DNA from: Actinomycetospora succinea
Lineage (GTDB): Bacteria; Actinomycetota; Actinomycetes; Mycobacteriales; Pseudonocardiaceae
DNA: 64,000 bases
Direction: 5' to 3'
NCBI RefSeq assembly: GCF_004363095.1
Contig: NZ_SNYO01000001.1
Location: 868,001 to 932,000 of the forward strand
Of this stretch, positions 53,968-63,584 are shown piece after piece. The notes under the pieces were generated by a model that was given only the letters and a program-made list of their open reading frames with translations, was not told where the DNA came from and searched no databases. Made by a program: the position numbers and the translations under genes. Numbering within the stretch: the stretch's first letter is position 1; the number at the start of each line of letters is the position of its first letter.

Positions 53968-54948
53968 ATGGACACACCGGCGGTCGCGGTCCGCGGCCTG
54001 GTGAAGCGCTACGGGACGGTCGAGGCGGTCCGCGGCATCGACCTCGAGGTGGCGCGCGGCGAGACGTTCGGCTTCCTCGGGCCAAACGGCGCGGGCAAGT
54101 CGACCACGATCAACATCCTCTGCACGCTCGTCGAGCCGACCGACGGGCACGCCGAGGTCGTCGGGCTCGACGTCGTGCGGGACCGCGCCGCGGTGCGCCG
54201 GCGCATCGGCCTGGTGTTCCAGGACCCGACCCTGGACGCCCCCATGTCGGGCGAGCAGAACCTTCGCTTCCACCAGGAGCTCTACGGGGTCGACCGCCGG
54301 CGCGCGCCCGCCCGCCGCGAGGAGGTCCTGCGCATGGTCGGCCTGTGGGACCGCCGCGGCGACGAGGTGCGCACCTACTCCGGCGGCATGCGGCGCCGCC
54401 TCGAGATCGCCCGCGGCCTGTTGCACTCGCCGCAGGTGCTCTTCCTCGACGAGCCGACGATCGGGCTCGACCCCCAGACGCGCGGCACGATCTGGGACTA
54501 CGTCGCCGAGCTGCACCGCAGTGAGGAGATCACGGTCTTCGTCACCACCCATTACATGGACGAGGCCGAGCACTGCGACCGGATCGCGATCATGAACGAG
54601 GGCCGGATCGTCGCCCTCGACACCCCGGACGCCCTCAAGGCGCAGGTCGGCGCGGACCGGGTCTCGATCACCACCGACGACGACGAGGCGGCCCTGCGGG
54701 CGCTGCGCACCGAGCTCGGGCTCGAGGGGGCGGTGCGCGAGGGGGCGGTGACGATCGCGGTGCCCGACGGCGCCGGCTTCGTGCCCCGGCTCTTCGACCG
54801 TCTCGGCGGCCACGGCGTGGCCATCCGCTCGGTCACCGTCACCCGCCCCAGCCTCGACGACGTCTTCCTCGCCCACACGGGCTCGACGATCCGGGACGCC
54901 GAGGCGGGCCCGAGCATGCACCCGATGGCGATGCGGATGAGGCGCTGA
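53968..54948 (+). CDS. ABC exporter ATPase (DrrA-type)
   Basis: The 326-residue ATPase has Walker A GPNGAGKST near residue 38, signature YSGGMRRRLEIARGLL, Walker B VLFLDEPTIGLD and the H-loop in VTTHYMDEAEHCDRIAIM. The C-terminal extension (about 90 residues) is typical of daunorubicin-resistance-type DrrA proteins. With the permease encoded next it should export a drug-like or lipid compound. Its stop overlaps the permease ATG. Expression is probably controlled by the divergent TetR. Confidence 0.92.
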   Translation: MDTPAVAVRGLVKRYGTVEAVRGIDLEVARGETFGFLGPNGAGKSTTINILCTLVEPTDGHAEVVGLDVVRDRAAVRRRIGLVFQDPTLDAPMSGEQNLRFHQELYGVDRRRAPARREEVLRMVGLWDRRGDEVRTYSGGMRRRLEIARGLLHSPQVLFLDEPTIGLDPQTRGTIWDYVAELHRSEEITVFVTTHYMDEAEHCDRIAIMNEGRIVALDTPDALKAQVGADRVSITTDDDEAALRALRTELGLEGAVREGAVTIAVPDGAGFVPRLFDRLGGHGVAIRSVTVTRPSLDDVFLAHTGSTIRDAEAGPSMHPMAMRMRR

Positions 54949-55811
54949 TGACCACCACCGTGCGACCCGAGGCCCTGCACATCCCGCAGAGCAGCCTCGT
55001 CACCGAGACCCGCGCCGCGACCGTGGTCTGGCAGCGCGAGATGATCCGGTTCGTCAAGGACCGGTCGCGGATCCTGTCCTCGCTGGCCCAGCCGCTGCTG
55101 TTCCTGTTCGTGCTCGGCACCGGCCTCGGCTCGCTCCTGAACAGCAGCGCCGGCGGCACCGTGGGGTTCACGACGTTCCTGTTCCCCGGGGTCATGGCGA
55201 TCTCGGTGCTGTTCACCGCCGCGTTCGCGGGCATCTCGATCGTCTGGGACCGCGAGTTCGGGTTCCTGCGCGAGATGCTCGTCGCGCCGGTGTCGACGGC
55301 GTCGATCCTCGTCGGCAAGGCCCTCGGCGGCGCGTCCGTGGCGACCCTGCAGTGCCTCGTGCTGCTCGCGCTGGCCGGGCTCGTCGGCGTGCCCTACGAC
55401 CCGCTGATGCTCCTGGCGATGATCGGCCTGATCTTCCTCATGGGCTTCATGATCACCTCGCTCGGCCTCGTGCTGGCCGCCCGCGTGCGCCAGGTCCAGA
55501 CGGCGATGCCGCTGGTCCAGCTCGTGATCACGCCGCTGATGTTCCTGTCCGGCGCGCTCTTCCCGCTCTCGGGGCTCCCGACGTGGCTCACGGTGCTGAC
55601 CCACGTCAACCCGATGACCTACGCCGTCGAGCCGCTGCGCTCGGTGGTGTTCGACCACCTCGACGTCGACGCCGCCACCCGCGCCCGGTTCGACCCGGGG
55701 ATCGTCTGGGGGAGCTGGCACGTGCCGGTGAGCGTGCAGATCCTGATCACCGTGGCGTCGTGCGTGATCCTGCTGGCGCTGGCGGTGTGGCGGTTCCGTC
55801 GCACCGAATAG
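54948..55811 (+). CDS. ABC-2 type permease (DrrB-like)
   Basis: The 287-residue membrane protein has six hydrophobic segments (for example TFLFPGVMAISVLFTAAFAG and MLLAMIGLIFLMGFMITSLG) and the ABC-2 signature region near PLVQLVITPLMFLSGALFPLSGLP. It pairs with the DrrA-type ATPase. The ATG overlaps the preceding stop as ATGA. It converges on mycothione reductase with a 13-base gap. Confidence 0.9.
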   Translation: MTTTVRPEALHIPQSSLVTETRAATVVWQREMIRFVKDRSRILSSLAQPLLFLFVLGTGLGSLLNSSAGGTVGFTTFLFPGVMAISVLFTAAFAGISIVWDREFGFLREMLVAPVSTASILVGKALGGASVATLQCLVLLALAGLVGVPYDPLMLLAMIGLIFLMGFMITSLGLVLAARVRQVQTAMPLVQLVITPLMFLSGALFPLSGLPTWLTVLTHVNPMTYAVEPLRSVVFDHLDVDAATRARFDPGIVWGSWHVPVSVQILITVASCVILLALAVWRFRRTE

Positions 55812-55824
55812 GGGGACCGGGTGG

Positions 55825-57225
55825 TCACCAGTTCTCGGGGTCGAGCGCGAGCCCGAGCAGCGCGTTCTCGATCACCTCGGGCAGCGCCGGGTGGATCCAG
55901 TACTGCTTCTCGGCCATCGTCCGTGCGTCGAGGCCGAACGTGATCGCCTGGATGAGCGGCTGCACCAGCGAGGACGCCTCGGGGCCCATGAGGTGGGCGC
56001 CGAGCAGCGTCCCGTCGGGCGAGGCGACGATCTTGACGACACCGGTGGTGTCCTCCATCGCCCACCCGAAGGCGACGTCGCCGTAGCGCTGGGTCTTGCA
56101 GACGTAGGGGATGCCGCGGTCGCGGCAGTCCTGCTCGCGCAGCCCGATCGAGGCGATCTGCGGGTCGGTGAACACCGCCGACGGCACGTGGGCGTTGTTC
56201 GTCGCCCGCGGCTCGTCGGGGTGGAGCAGGTTGTGCCGCACCACGGCGGCCTCGTGGTTGGCGACGTGCTTGAGCTGGAACTCCGAGCTCACGTCGCCGA
56301 GCGCCCACACGCCCGGGGCGGTGGTGCGCTGCTGCTCGTCGACGACGATCCGGCCGTCGGGGTGCAGCGCGAGCCCGCCCGCGGCGGCGTCGAGGCGGTC
56401 CGAGTTGGGGATGCGCCCGGTGGCCACGAGCAGCGCGTCGCCCTCGATCGAGCCCTGGTGGGAGTGCAGGACGATCGTGCCGTCCGCGCGCTGCTCGGGC
56501 GGCGCGGTGGGCGCGGCCTCGAGCAGGACGTTCCACCGCTGCGCGGCGAGCTCGGTGAACCGCGCCGAGATCTCCTCGTCCTGGTCGCGCAGGAGCGCAG
56601 GCCCCCGGGTGGCGAGGGTGACCTCGGAACCCAGCGCGGAGAACACGTGCGCGAACTCGGCGGCGATGTAGCCGCCGCCGACGATCGTCAGGCGGCGCGG
56701 GACCTCGTCGAGGCGCATGACGTCGTCGGAGGTGTGGAACGGGACGCCGCTCGAGGCGATGACCTCGGGGATCGCCGGCCGCGCGCCCGCGGCGACGACC
56801 ACGCGGTCGCCGGTGACGGTGACCGGCGCCCTGTTGCCTGTGGGGCCCTCGGTCGGCGTCACGGCCAGCTCGCGCTCGCCGGCGAAGCGGGCGTGGCCGA
56901 GGTAGACCGTCGTGCCCTCCTGGCCCTGCCGGTAGGCCTGCCCGCCCGCCGAGATCGGGTCGATCCGCCCGAAGACGCGGTCGCGGATGTCGGTCCAGCG
57001 GATCTTGTCGACCGAGGCGTCCACGCCGAGCCTGCTCGCGTGCCGGATCGTCTCGGCGACGTCGGCCGCGTACACGTACATCTTGGTCGGGATGCAGCCG
57101 ACGTTCAGGCAGGTCCCGCCGTAGACGCCGTGCTCGATGATCGCCACGTCCATGCCGGCGAACCGTTCGTCCGGGATCGTGTTCCCGGAGCCGGTGCCGA
57201 TGATGACCAGGTCGTGGTGGGGCAC
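55825..57225 (-). CDS. mtr: Mycothione reductase
   Basis: This flavoenzyme reduces mycothiol disulfide with NADPH, keeping the actinobacterial thiol mycothiol reduced. The 466-residue product has the FAD motif LVIIGTGSGNTIPDERF, the redox pair in GGTCLNVGCIPTKMYVYAAD, the NADPH motif LTIVGGGYIAAEF and the active-site His-Glu near YWIHPALPEVIENALLG. TGSGN near the N-terminus is characteristic of mycothione rather than glutathione reductase. GTG 57225 is preferred to GTG 57234 because TACCGT lies seven bases upstream. Its presence supports an actinobacterial host. Confidence 0.93.
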   Translation of the reverse strand: MPHHDLVIIGTGSGNTIPDERFAGMDVAIIEHGVYGGTCLNVGCIPTKMYVYAADVAETIRHASRLGVDASVDKIRWTDIRDRVFGRIDPISAGGQAYRQGQEGTTVYLGHARFAGERELAVTPTEGPTGNRAPVTVTGDRVVVAAGARPAIPEVIASSGVPFHTSDDVMRLDEVPRRLTIVGGGYIAAEFAHVFSALGSEVTLATRGPALLRDQDEEISARFTELAAQRWNVLLEAAPTAPPEQRADGTIVLHSHQGSIEGDALLVATGRIPNSDRLDAAAGGLALHPDGRIVVDEQQRTTAPGVWALGDVSSEFQLKHVANHEAAVVRHNLLHPDEPRATNNAHVPSAVFTDPQIASIGLREQDCRDRGIPYVCKTQRYGDVAFGWAMEDTTGVVKIVASPDGTLLGAHLMGPEASSLVQPLIQAITFGLDARTMAEKQYWIHPALPEVIENALLGLALDPENW

Positions 57226-57232
57226 GGGCTCC

Positions 57233-57238
57233 ACGGTA
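57233..57238 (-). promoter_or_regulatory. Candidate -10 box (TACCGT) of mtr
   Basis: On the minus strand TACCGT ends seven bases before the GTG at 57225. It overlaps the alternative GTG at 57234, which argues against that codon as the start. Confidence 0.45.
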
Positions 57239-57271
57239 GTGCGCCACCGGAGGCCGTGCGGTCCGGCCGGT

Positions 57272-57384
57272 GAGGGTCACCCACGCGGGACCCTCGCGAC
57301 GAACGGTCGGCGGGCGGTCCGTTCGTCGACGAGCGGCGACCGCTCACCGGCCGACGACCACCCGTCGGTGTCGTTTACCGACGG
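57272..57384. promoter_or_regulatory. Three inverted repeats in the mtr-protease spacer
   Basis: The roughly 320-base spacer holds GAGGGTC/GACCCTC (57272-57278, 57289-57295), CGACGAACGG/CCGTTCGTCG (57297-57306, 57319-57328, perfect 10-base arms) and CCGTCGGT-gtcgttt-ACCGACGG (57362-57384). Related CCGTTC-TCG words recur nearby. These could be regulator sites for the protease gene or mtr. No gene is seen in the spacer. Confidence 0.5.
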
Positions 57385-57545
57385 AAATCGACCGTTCATC
57401 GTCGCTCGGCGGAGCGAACCTTCCGTCCACCGCCTTGTCCGGGGGTCGAGCGGCTGCTGTGGTCTGCGGCCAACGGCAGCTCCCACTGCGCCACACAGCG
57501 CAGTCGAGGAGCCGCCGAACGGACCTGGGCGAAAGGGCGGACCGG

Positions 57546-58418
57546 ATGTCGAACGGCGTGCGCGGTGGGCTGGCCGACTGGCCGGGAGGTCATGTCGTCC
57601 TCGTGACGGGACGGGCCCTCGTGCTCGCCGGTGCCGCCCTCCTGCTCGCGCTGGCCGCCGCCGGGGGCGCCTGGGCGGCGGACGGGACGCCGCCCACCGA
57701 CGACGGCTCCGGCGGTGGTCTCGTCGTCGACGCCGGCGTCCGCGTCGTCGGTGGCGCGCGGACGACCACCGACGAGAACCCGTGGGCGGTCTTCCTGACC
57801 GACCAGGGCGGCTTCCAGTTCTGCGGCGGCACGCTCGTCGCGCCGGACAAGGTGCTCACCGCCGCCCACTGCATGGCCAGCACCACCGCGCAGCAGACCC
57901 GGGTGGTCTTCGGCCGGGACGACAAGCAGTCGACGGTCGGCGAGACCTCGGCCGTGACGTCCTCCTGGACGAGCCCGGAGTTCGAGGGCGTCGGCCAGGG
58001 CACCGACCTCGCGGTGCTGACGCTCGCGACCCCGAGCGCGCGCACGCCGCTGCCGCTGGCCGGCCCGGGCGACGAGAAGCTCTACCAGGACGGTCGCGCC
58101 GCCCAGATCCTCGGCTGGGGCACGACGGCGGAGAGCGGCGCGCCGTCGCGGTACCTGCTGACGGCGACCGTGCCGATGCGCGGCGACGACTACTGCCGGG
58201 CCGGCGACCGGTCGTTCGACGCCCGCCGCCTGACCTGCGCCGGGTTCGACCAGGGCGGCGTCGACTCGTGCCAGGGCGACTCCGGCGGGCCGCTCGTCGC
58301 CGGGGGGAAGCTCATCGGCGTCACGTCCTTCGGTGACGGGTGCGCCCGCGCCGGCAAGCCCGGGTTCTACGTGCGGATCGCCGCGGTGAGCGCGGCGCTG
58401 GCGCCCCAGCTGAACTGA
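57546..58418 (+). CDS. Secreted trypsin-like serine protease (S1 family)
   Basis: The 290-residue product has an N-terminal signal segment (ALVLAGAALLLALAAAGGAWA) near residues 23-45, a short propeptide, and the mature start at RVVGGARTT. The catalytic triad is clear: His in TAAHC, Asp in GTDLAVL, Ser in SCQGDSGGPL. FCGG and four further cysteines suggest three disulfides. It should be exported and act outside the cell; the specificity residue six before the catalytic serine is Asp (in GVDSCQGDSGG), as in trypsin. A terminator follows about 50 bases downstream. Confidence 0.92.
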   Translation: MSNGVRGGLADWPGGHVVLVTGRALVLAGAALLLALAAAGGAWAADGTPPTDDGSGGGLVVDAGVRVVGGARTTTDENPWAVFLTDQGGFQFCGGTLVAPDKVLTAAHCMASTTAQQTRVVFGRDDKQSTVGETSAVTSSWTSPEFEGVGQGTDLAVLTLATPSARTPLPLAGPGDEKLYQDGRAAQILGWGTTAESGAPSRYLLTATVPMRGDDYCRAGDRSFDARRLTCAGFDQGGVDSCQGDSGGPLVAGGKLIGVTSFGDGCARAGKPGFYVRIAAVSAALAPQLN

Positions 58419-58467
58419 GGTAGAGACGTCCGGACCGGAGGGCAGACCGGTCCGACGAAACGGAGAC

Positions 58468-58503
58468 GGGACCCGGGCCCACCTGCCCCCGGGTCCGGGT
58501 CCC
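58468..58503 (+). terminator. Hairpin terminator after the protease gene
   Basis: GGGACCCGG (58468-58476) and CCGGGTCCC (58495-58503) form a perfect 9-base stem. The rest of the 187-base gap before the chelatase gene has a GAGGAC ribosome site but no recognisable cobalamin riboswitch. Confidence 0.65.
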
Positions 58504-58605
58504 GCTCCGCGGAGGCGCCTCCCTGTCGCGGTCATCTCAGCGGACGCTCAGATGTCGTGGGTTAGGGTCGGCCGTCCTGTCTCCCCCTACTCGTGAGGAC
58601 CCGTC

Positions 58606-60693
58606 TTGGGCTTCCCGTTCTCGGCCGTCGTCGGCCACGAGGACCTGCGAACCGCCCTCATGCTCACCGCCGTCGACCCGGGCATCGGGGGCGTGCTGGT
58701 GCGCGGGGAGAAGGGCACCGCGAAGACGACGATCGTGCGGGCGCTCGCGACGCTCCTGCCGCCGGTGGAGGTCGTCACCGCCGACCGGTTCTCGGTGGAC
58801 GTCGACGCCGGTGAGGAGAGCCCCGACGGTCCGTTCCCGGCGGACGCTGATCGGGAGCGCCGTGCCGTGCGGCTGGTCGAGCTGCCCGTCGGCGCGTCCG
58901 AGGACCGGGTCATCGGGTCCCTCGACCTCGAGGAGGTCCTCGCCCACGGGCGCGCGACCGTGCGGCCGGGCCTGCTCGCCGCCGCGCACCGGGGCGTTCT
59001 CTACGTCGACGAGGTCAACCTCCTGCACGACCACCTCGTCGACCTGCTCCTCGACGCCGCCGCGACCGGCCGCGCCACCGTCGAGCGCGACGGCGTCTCG
59101 CTGACCCACCCCGCGGCGTTCCTCCTGGTCGGGACCATGAACCCGGAGGAGGGCGAGCTGCGCCCGCAGCTGCTGGACCGCTTCGGGCTGACCGTGCACG
59201 TCACGGCCTCGCGCGACGTCGCCGAGCGCACCGAGGTGGTGCGGCGGCGGCTCGCGCACGACGCCGACCCGGCGGGGTTCGCGGAACGCTTCGCCGGTGA
59301 GGAAGACGCGCTACGGGCGCGTCTGGTGGCGGCCCGGGCCCGGCTGGCGTCCGTGGTGCTGCCCGACGCCGAGCTCGTGCGGATCTCGGCGCTGTGCGCG
59401 GAGGTCGAGGTCGACGGGATGCGCGCCGACGTCGTCCTCGCCCGCACGGCCGTGGCCCACGCCGCCTGGCGCGGCGCGGACGCCGTCGACGCGTCCGACG
59501 TCCGCGCTGCCGCCCGCCTCGCCCTGCCCCACCGGCGCCGCCGCGACCCGTTCGACGAGCCGCACCTCGGCGACGACGAGCTCGACGAGGCCCTGGAAAA
59601 GGCCGAGCAGGAGGCGGACGAGGCGGCGGACGAGCCGGAACCACCGGAACCGCCGGAGGGCGGCCCGGACGATGACGGTGGCGGTCCGCCGGACGACGGG
59701 GGCGGTCCTCCCGACGGTGGTGGCGACGGGCCGGGCGGGGGCGGCGCGCCGCCGCCGGCGTCCGGGGAGGTGCCGCCGAGCCCGCCGTCGAACGGGTCGT
59801 CGTCGGACTCATCTCCTCAGCAGTCCGAGCCGTCCCAGCCGTCGGAGCCGTCCCAGCCCTCGGAGCCCGCGGGCGTCCCGGTCGGCGCCCCCGCGCGGAC
59901 GCGGCTGAAGGCGCGCCGGTTCGAGATCCGCGGGACGGGGGAGGGCGCGCCGGGCCGTCGCTCGCGTGCCCGGGGCCGGCAGGGCCGCGTGGTCCGCGCG
60001 GTGCCGGACGCCCGCGACGACACGACGCTGCACGTCCCCGCGACGGTGCTCGCGGCCGCCGGGCGGGGTGCGCAGGTGGGGCGTGACGACCTGCGCCACG
60101 CCGTGCGCGAGGGCCGCGAGGGCAACCTCGTCCTGTTCTGCGTCGACGCGTCGGGGTCGATGGCGGCGCGGCGGCGGATGTCCGCGGTCACCGGGGCCGT
60201 CGCCGCCCTGCTCCGCGACGCCTACCAGCGCCGCGACCGCGTCGGTGTTGTGACGTTCCGGGGCTCGTCGGCGAGCGTGACGCTCCCGCCGACGACGTCC
60301 GTGCACGCCGCCCACGCCCGCCTCCACGACCTGCGCACCGGCGGGCGGACCCCGCTCGCCGACGGCCTGCGCACCGCCCGGGCCGTGCTGCGCACCGAGC
60401 GCACGCGCGATCCCCGGCGGCGCGGGCTGCTGGTGGTGCTCACCGACGGGCGCGCGACGTCGTCCGGCGGGCTCGACGCCGCCCTGGACGCCGCGCGGGG
60501 TCTGGCGCGCGACGCCGGGGCCGCCGGGCGGGGCGCGAGCATGAGCACGGTCGTCGTCGACTGCGAGTCCGGTCCGGTGCGCCTCGGGCTCGCCGGCCGC
60601 GTGGCGCGCGTCGCCGGCGGCACCGTCGTCACCCTCGACGAGCTGACCGGCGAGTCCGTCGCCGGCGTGGTCGAGCAGTTCCGGGCCTCGTGA
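58606..60693 (+). CDS. Magnesium/cobalt chelatase ChlI-ChlD fusion
   Basis: The 695-residue protein joins an AAA+ ChlI/BchI-like domain (Walker [11 protein letters not shown] near residue 35, [17 protein letters not shown]) to a C-terminal von Willebrand A domain with the MIDAS motif [13 protein letters not shown], through an acidic, Pro/Gly/Ser-rich linker (about residues 325-440). In actinobacteria such fusions, next to cobO and cobB, are thought to work with CobN to insert cobalt in cobalamin synthesis. No cobN is in this window. The start is a TTG five bases after GAGGAC; no better start is present. Confidence 0.88.
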   Translation: MGFPFSAVVGHEDLRTALMLTAVDPGIGGVLVRGEKGTAKTTIVRALATLLPPVEVVTADRFSVDVDAGEESPDGPFPADADRERRAVRLVELPVGASEDRVIGSLDLEEVLAHGRATVRPGLLAAAHRGVLYVDEVNLLHDHLVDLLLDAAATGRATVERDGVSLTHPAAFLLVGTMNPEEGELRPQLLDRFGLTVHVTASRDVAERTEVVRRRLAHDADPAGFAERFAGEEDALRARLVAARARLASVVLPDAELVRISALCAEVEVDGMRADVVLARTAVAHAAWRGADAVDASDVRAAARLALPHRRRRDPFDEPHLGDDELDEALEKAEQEADEAADEPEPPEPPEGGPDDDGGGPPDDGGGPPDGGGDGPGGGGAPPPASGEVPPSPPSNGSSSDSSPQQSEPSQPSEPSQPSEPAGVPVGAPARTRLKARRFEIRGTGEGAPGRRSRARGRQGRVVRAVPDARDDTTLHVPATVLAAAGRGAQVGRDDLRHAVREGREGNLVLFCVDASGSMAARRRMSAVTGAVAALLRDAYQRRDRVGVVTFRGSSASVTLPPTTSVHAAHARLHDLRTGGRTPLADGLRTARAVLRTERTRDPRRRGLLVVLTDGRATSSGGLDAALDAARGLARDAGAAGRGASMSTVVVDCESGPVRLGLAGRVARVAGGTVVTLDELTGESVAGVVEQFRAS

Positions 60694-60729
60694 GCGGAAT
60701 TCCCGGCCATAGCCGTGAATTTCGCTCAC
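60690..60729. terminator. Palindrome between chelatase and cobO
   Basis: GTGAGCGGAATT (60690-60701) and AATTTCGCTCAC (60718-60729) pair with one G-T, and GGC-cata-GCC forms the tip. It includes the chelatase stop. The outer arm closely matches the hairpin at 35540-35579. It may attenuate read-through into cobO, or be a repeat. Confidence 0.65.
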
Positions 60730-60751
60730 ATACCGACGAAGGAGGGTCGCC

Positions 60752-61366
60752 GTGCCGCAGGGGGTCCCGAGCAGTGTCCCGGACGACGGGCTGACGACGC
60801 GCCAGCGCCGGCGGCGACCGCTGCTCGTCGTCCACACCGGCGTGAACAAGGGCAAGTCCACCGCGGCGTTCGGGCTCGCGCTGCGGCAGTGGACCGCCGG
60901 GTCGTCGATCGCGGTGTTCCAGTTCGTCAAGTCGGCGAAGTGGCGCGTGGGCGAGGAGACCGCCCTGCGCGCCCTTGGTGACCTGCACCGCGAGACCGGC
61001 CAGGGCGGGCCCGTCGAGTGGCACAAGATGGGCGAGGGCTGGTCCTGGTCGCGCAAGCAGGGGTCCGAGGAGGACCACGCCGACGCTGCGCGCGAGGGCT
61101 GGGCGGAGATCCGGCGCCGCCTCGAGGCGGGCGCGCACGACTTCTACGTGCTCGACGAGTTCACCTACCCGCTGAAGTGGGGGTGGATCGAGGTCGACGA
61201 GGTGGTGTCGGTGCTGAACGACCGTCCCGGCCACCAGCACGTCGTCGTCACCGGCCGCGACGCCCCGCCGGCGCTGATCGACGCCGCGGACCTCGTCACC
61301 GAGATGACGAAGATCAAGCACCCGATGGACGCGGGGCAGAAGGGGCAGAAGGGGATCGAGTGGTGA
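60752..61366 (+). CDS. cobO: Cob(I)yrinic acid a,c-diamide adenosyltransferase
   Basis: CobO (CobA/BtuR type) adds the adenosyl group to the corrinoid cobalt using ATP. The 204-residue product has the P-loop HTGVNKGKSTAAFGLALR near residue 30, VFQFVKSAKWRVGEE, FYVLDEFTYPLKWGWI and VVTGRDAPPALIDAADLVTEM. AAGGAGG precedes the GTG start. Its stop overlaps the cobB start, so the two enzymes are translationally coupled. Confidence 0.95.
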   Translation: MPQGVPSSVPDDGLTTRQRRRRPLLVVHTGVNKGKSTAAFGLALRQWTAGSSIAVFQFVKSAKWRVGEETALRALGDLHRETGQGGPVEWHKMGEGWSWSRKQGSEEDHADAAREGWAEIRRRLEAGAHDFYVLDEFTYPLKWGWIEVDEVVSVLNDRPGHQHVVVTGRDAPPALIDAADLVTEMTKIKHPMDAGQKGQKGIEW

Positions 61367-62721
61367 CGCTTCCTGCCCGGGTCGTCGTCGCGGCGCCGTC
61401 CTCGGGCAGCGGCAAGACCACCGTCGCCACCGGCCTGCTCGGCGCCCTGGAGGCGCGCGGCACCGCCGCCGCCCCGTTCAAGGTCGGCCCCGACTACGTC
61501 GACCCCGGCTACCACGCCCTGGCCGCCGGGCGCCCCGGGCGCAACCTCGACCCCGTCCTCGTCGACGCCGCGACCCTGCCCGGGCTGGTGGTCCACGGGT
61601 CCCGGGGCGCGGAGCTGGCCGTGATCGAGGGCGTCATGGGGCTCTTCGACGGGCGGATCGGCGCTTCTCCGGACGGCGATGGTTCGACCGCCCACGTCGC
61701 CCGGATGCTCGACGCCCCGGTGGTGCTCGTGGTGGACGCGCGCGGCCAGTCCCGGTCGGTCGCCGCGCTGCTCGCCGGGTTCCGCGACTTCGACCCGCGG
61801 CTGCGGCTGGGCGGCGTGATCCTCAACCGGGTCGGGTCGCACCGCCACGAGGAGATCCTCCGCGCCGCGTGCGCCGAGGTCGCCCTGCCCGTGCTGGGCG
61901 TCCTGCCGCGCCACGCCGAGCTCGCCGTGCCGTCCCGCCACCTCGGGCTGGTCACCGCCGCCGAGCACGGCGCCGCGGCGCGCTCCGCCGTCGACGCGAT
62001 GGCGGGCCTCGTGGCCGACCACGTCGACCTCGACGCCGTCGCCGCCCTCGCACGCTCGGCGCCGTCGACGCCGGCGTCGGCCTGGGACCCGGAGGCGGCG
62101 GTGGGCCCGGCCGTCCCGGGCGACCCGGTGGTGGCCGTCGCCGGGGGAGCGGCGTTCACCTTCGGCTACCCCGAGCACGTCGAGCTGCTGGCCGCCGGCG
62201 GGGCCCAGGTCGTCACCGTCGACCCCGCCCACGACACCGCGCTGCCCCCGGGCACGGCGGGCCTCGTGCTGCCCGGCGGCTTCCCCGAGGAGCACGCCGA
62301 GGCCCTGTCCGCCAACGCCGCCCTGCGCGAGGACGTGCGCGCGTTCGCAGCGGCGGGCGGGCCGGTGCACGCCGAGTGCGGCGGGCTGCTCTACCTCGCG
62401 CGCTCGCTGGACGGCGCGCCGATGTGCGGGGTGCTCGACGCCAACGCCGCCATGGGCCCCCGCCTGGCGCTGGGCTACCGCACCGCGACGGCCTGCGCCG
62501 ACTCCCCGCTCGCCGCGGCCGGCGAGACCGTCACCGGCCACGAGTTCCACCGCACCGTGACGACCCCGCGCGCCGGCGCCGCCCCGGCCTGGCGCTGGGG
62601 CGACGCCGAGCCCGAGGGGTTCGTCGCCGGCGGCGTCCACGCCTCCTACCTGCACACCCACCCGGCGGGCCGTCCCGACGGTGTCGCCCGCTGGCTGCGA
62701 CACGTCACGATGTCCCGATGA
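61363..62721 (+). CDS. cobB: Cobyrinic (or hydrogenobyrinic) acid a,c-diamide synthase
   Basis: The 452-residue protein amidates the a and c side chains of the corrin ring with glutamine and ATP. It shows the N-terminal P-loop VVVAAPSSGSGKTTVATG, FKVGPDYVDPGYH and EGVMGLFDG, and a C-terminal glutamine amidotransferase with the nucleophile in HAECGGLLYLA and histidine in GGVHASYLHTH. Which substrate (early or late cobalt route) it uses depends on the chelatase timing, not visible here. The GTG overlaps cobO, and its stop overlaps the hydrolase ATG. Confidence 0.95.
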   Translation: MTLPARVVVAAPSSGSGKTTVATGLLGALEARGTAAAPFKVGPDYVDPGYHALAAGRPGRNLDPVLVDAATLPGLVVHGSRGAELAVIEGVMGLFDGRIGASPDGDGSTAHVARMLDAPVVLVVDARGQSRSVAALLAGFRDFDPRLRLGGVILNRVGSHRHEEILRAACAEVALPVLGVLPRHAELAVPSRHLGLVTAAEHGAAARSAVDAMAGLVADHVDLDAVAALARSAPSTPASAWDPEAAVGPAVPGDPVVAVAGGAAFTFGYPEHVELLAAGGAQVVTVDPAHDTALPPGTAGLVLPGGFPEEHAEALSANAALREDVRAFAAAGGPVHAECGGLLYLARSLDGAPMCGVLDANAAMGPRLALGYRTATACADSPLAAAGETVTGHEFHRTVTTPRAGAAPAWRWGDAEPEGFVAGGVHASYLHTHPAGRPDGVARWLRHVTMSR

Positions 62722-63584
62722 CCGACCGCCGCGTCACCGTCCACGGGCGCGCCGTCGCCGTCGTCGAGCACGGCGACCCCGCCGGCGCGCCCGTCTTCTT
62801 CTTCCACGGCACGCCGGACAGCCGCCTCGGCAAGGACTTCACCGACGGGCCGGCCCGCGAGCGGGGCCTGCGCGTCCTCTGCCCGGACCGCGGCGGGATC
62901 GGGCGCTCCGACCCGGTGCCCGGGCGCACGATCGCGGGCTACGCGGGCGAGGTGATCGCGCTGGCCGACGCCCTCGGGATCGACCGCTTCGCGACCGTCG
63001 GCTATTCCGCGGGCGGGCCGTTCGCACTCGCGTGCGCGGCCGGCTGCGGGCCGCGGATCACGGGCACCGCGCTCATGGCCGGCGCCGGGCCCATCGACGA
63101 CCGCCCGGGCGCCCGCGAGGGGCTGGCGAAGTCGGACCTCGAGATGCTCGACAACCTCGACGACCACCCGCGCCGCGAGGCCATGATGCTGCGCCTGCAG
63201 AAGTGGGCGAGCGAGATCGTGCCGAAGACCGCCGTCGCCCAGATCGCCGAGGAGCTCACCGAGCCCGACCGCGCTTTCCTCGCCCGGCGCTCCCCGAAGG
63301 AGGAGATGTCCTTCTTCGTGGAGTCGTTGCGCCAGGGGCCCGCGGGGGTGATGGAGGAGTACCGGCTGTGGGCGCAACCCTGGAAGATCGACTGGTCCGC
63401 GGTCACCACGCCCGTCGAGATCTTCCAGGGCGAGGCCGACGCCATGGTGCCGATGCACCACGCCGAGGACATCGCCTCGCGCCTCCCCACCGGCGTCGGG
63501 CGCCTGCACCGGCTCCCGGCCACCGGGCACCTGTCGATCCAGGACCACGTCGGCGACGTGCTCGACGCGCTGGTGACGCCGTAG
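62718..63584 (+). CDS. Alpha/beta hydrolase
   Basis: The 288-residue product has the hydrolase fold: FFFHGTPDSRLG (oxyanion region), DRGGIGRSDPVPG, the nucleophile elbow TVGYSAGGPFAL, a cap region of about 100 residues, an Asp in FQGEADAMVP and the His in ATGHLSIQDH. The substrate is unknown. It is wedged between cobB (four-base overlap) and the cobE/cbiG-like gene (adjacent), so it is cotranscribed with cobalamin genes, although no hydrolase of this type is part of the known pathway. Confidence 0.85.
   Translation: MTDRRVTVHGRAVAVVEHGDPAGAPVFFFHGTPDSRLGKDFTDGPARERGLRVLCPDRGGIGRSDPVPGRTIAGYAGEVIALADALGIDRFATVGYSAGGPFALACAAGCGPRITGTALMAGAGPIDDRPGAREGLAKSDLEMLDNLDDHPRREAMMLRLQKWASEIVPKTAVAQIAEELTEPDRAFLARRSPKEEMSFFVESLRQGPAGVMEEYRLWAQPWKIDWSAVTTPVEIFQGEADAMVPMHHAEDIASRLPTGVGRLHRLPATGHLSIQDHVGDVLDALVTP

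Noticed and set aside
58419..58605. Possible cobalamin riboswitch before the chelatase operon
   Set aside because: No B12-box-like sequence or suitable multi-stem layout was seen; only a terminator hairpin and a ribosome binding site are visible.
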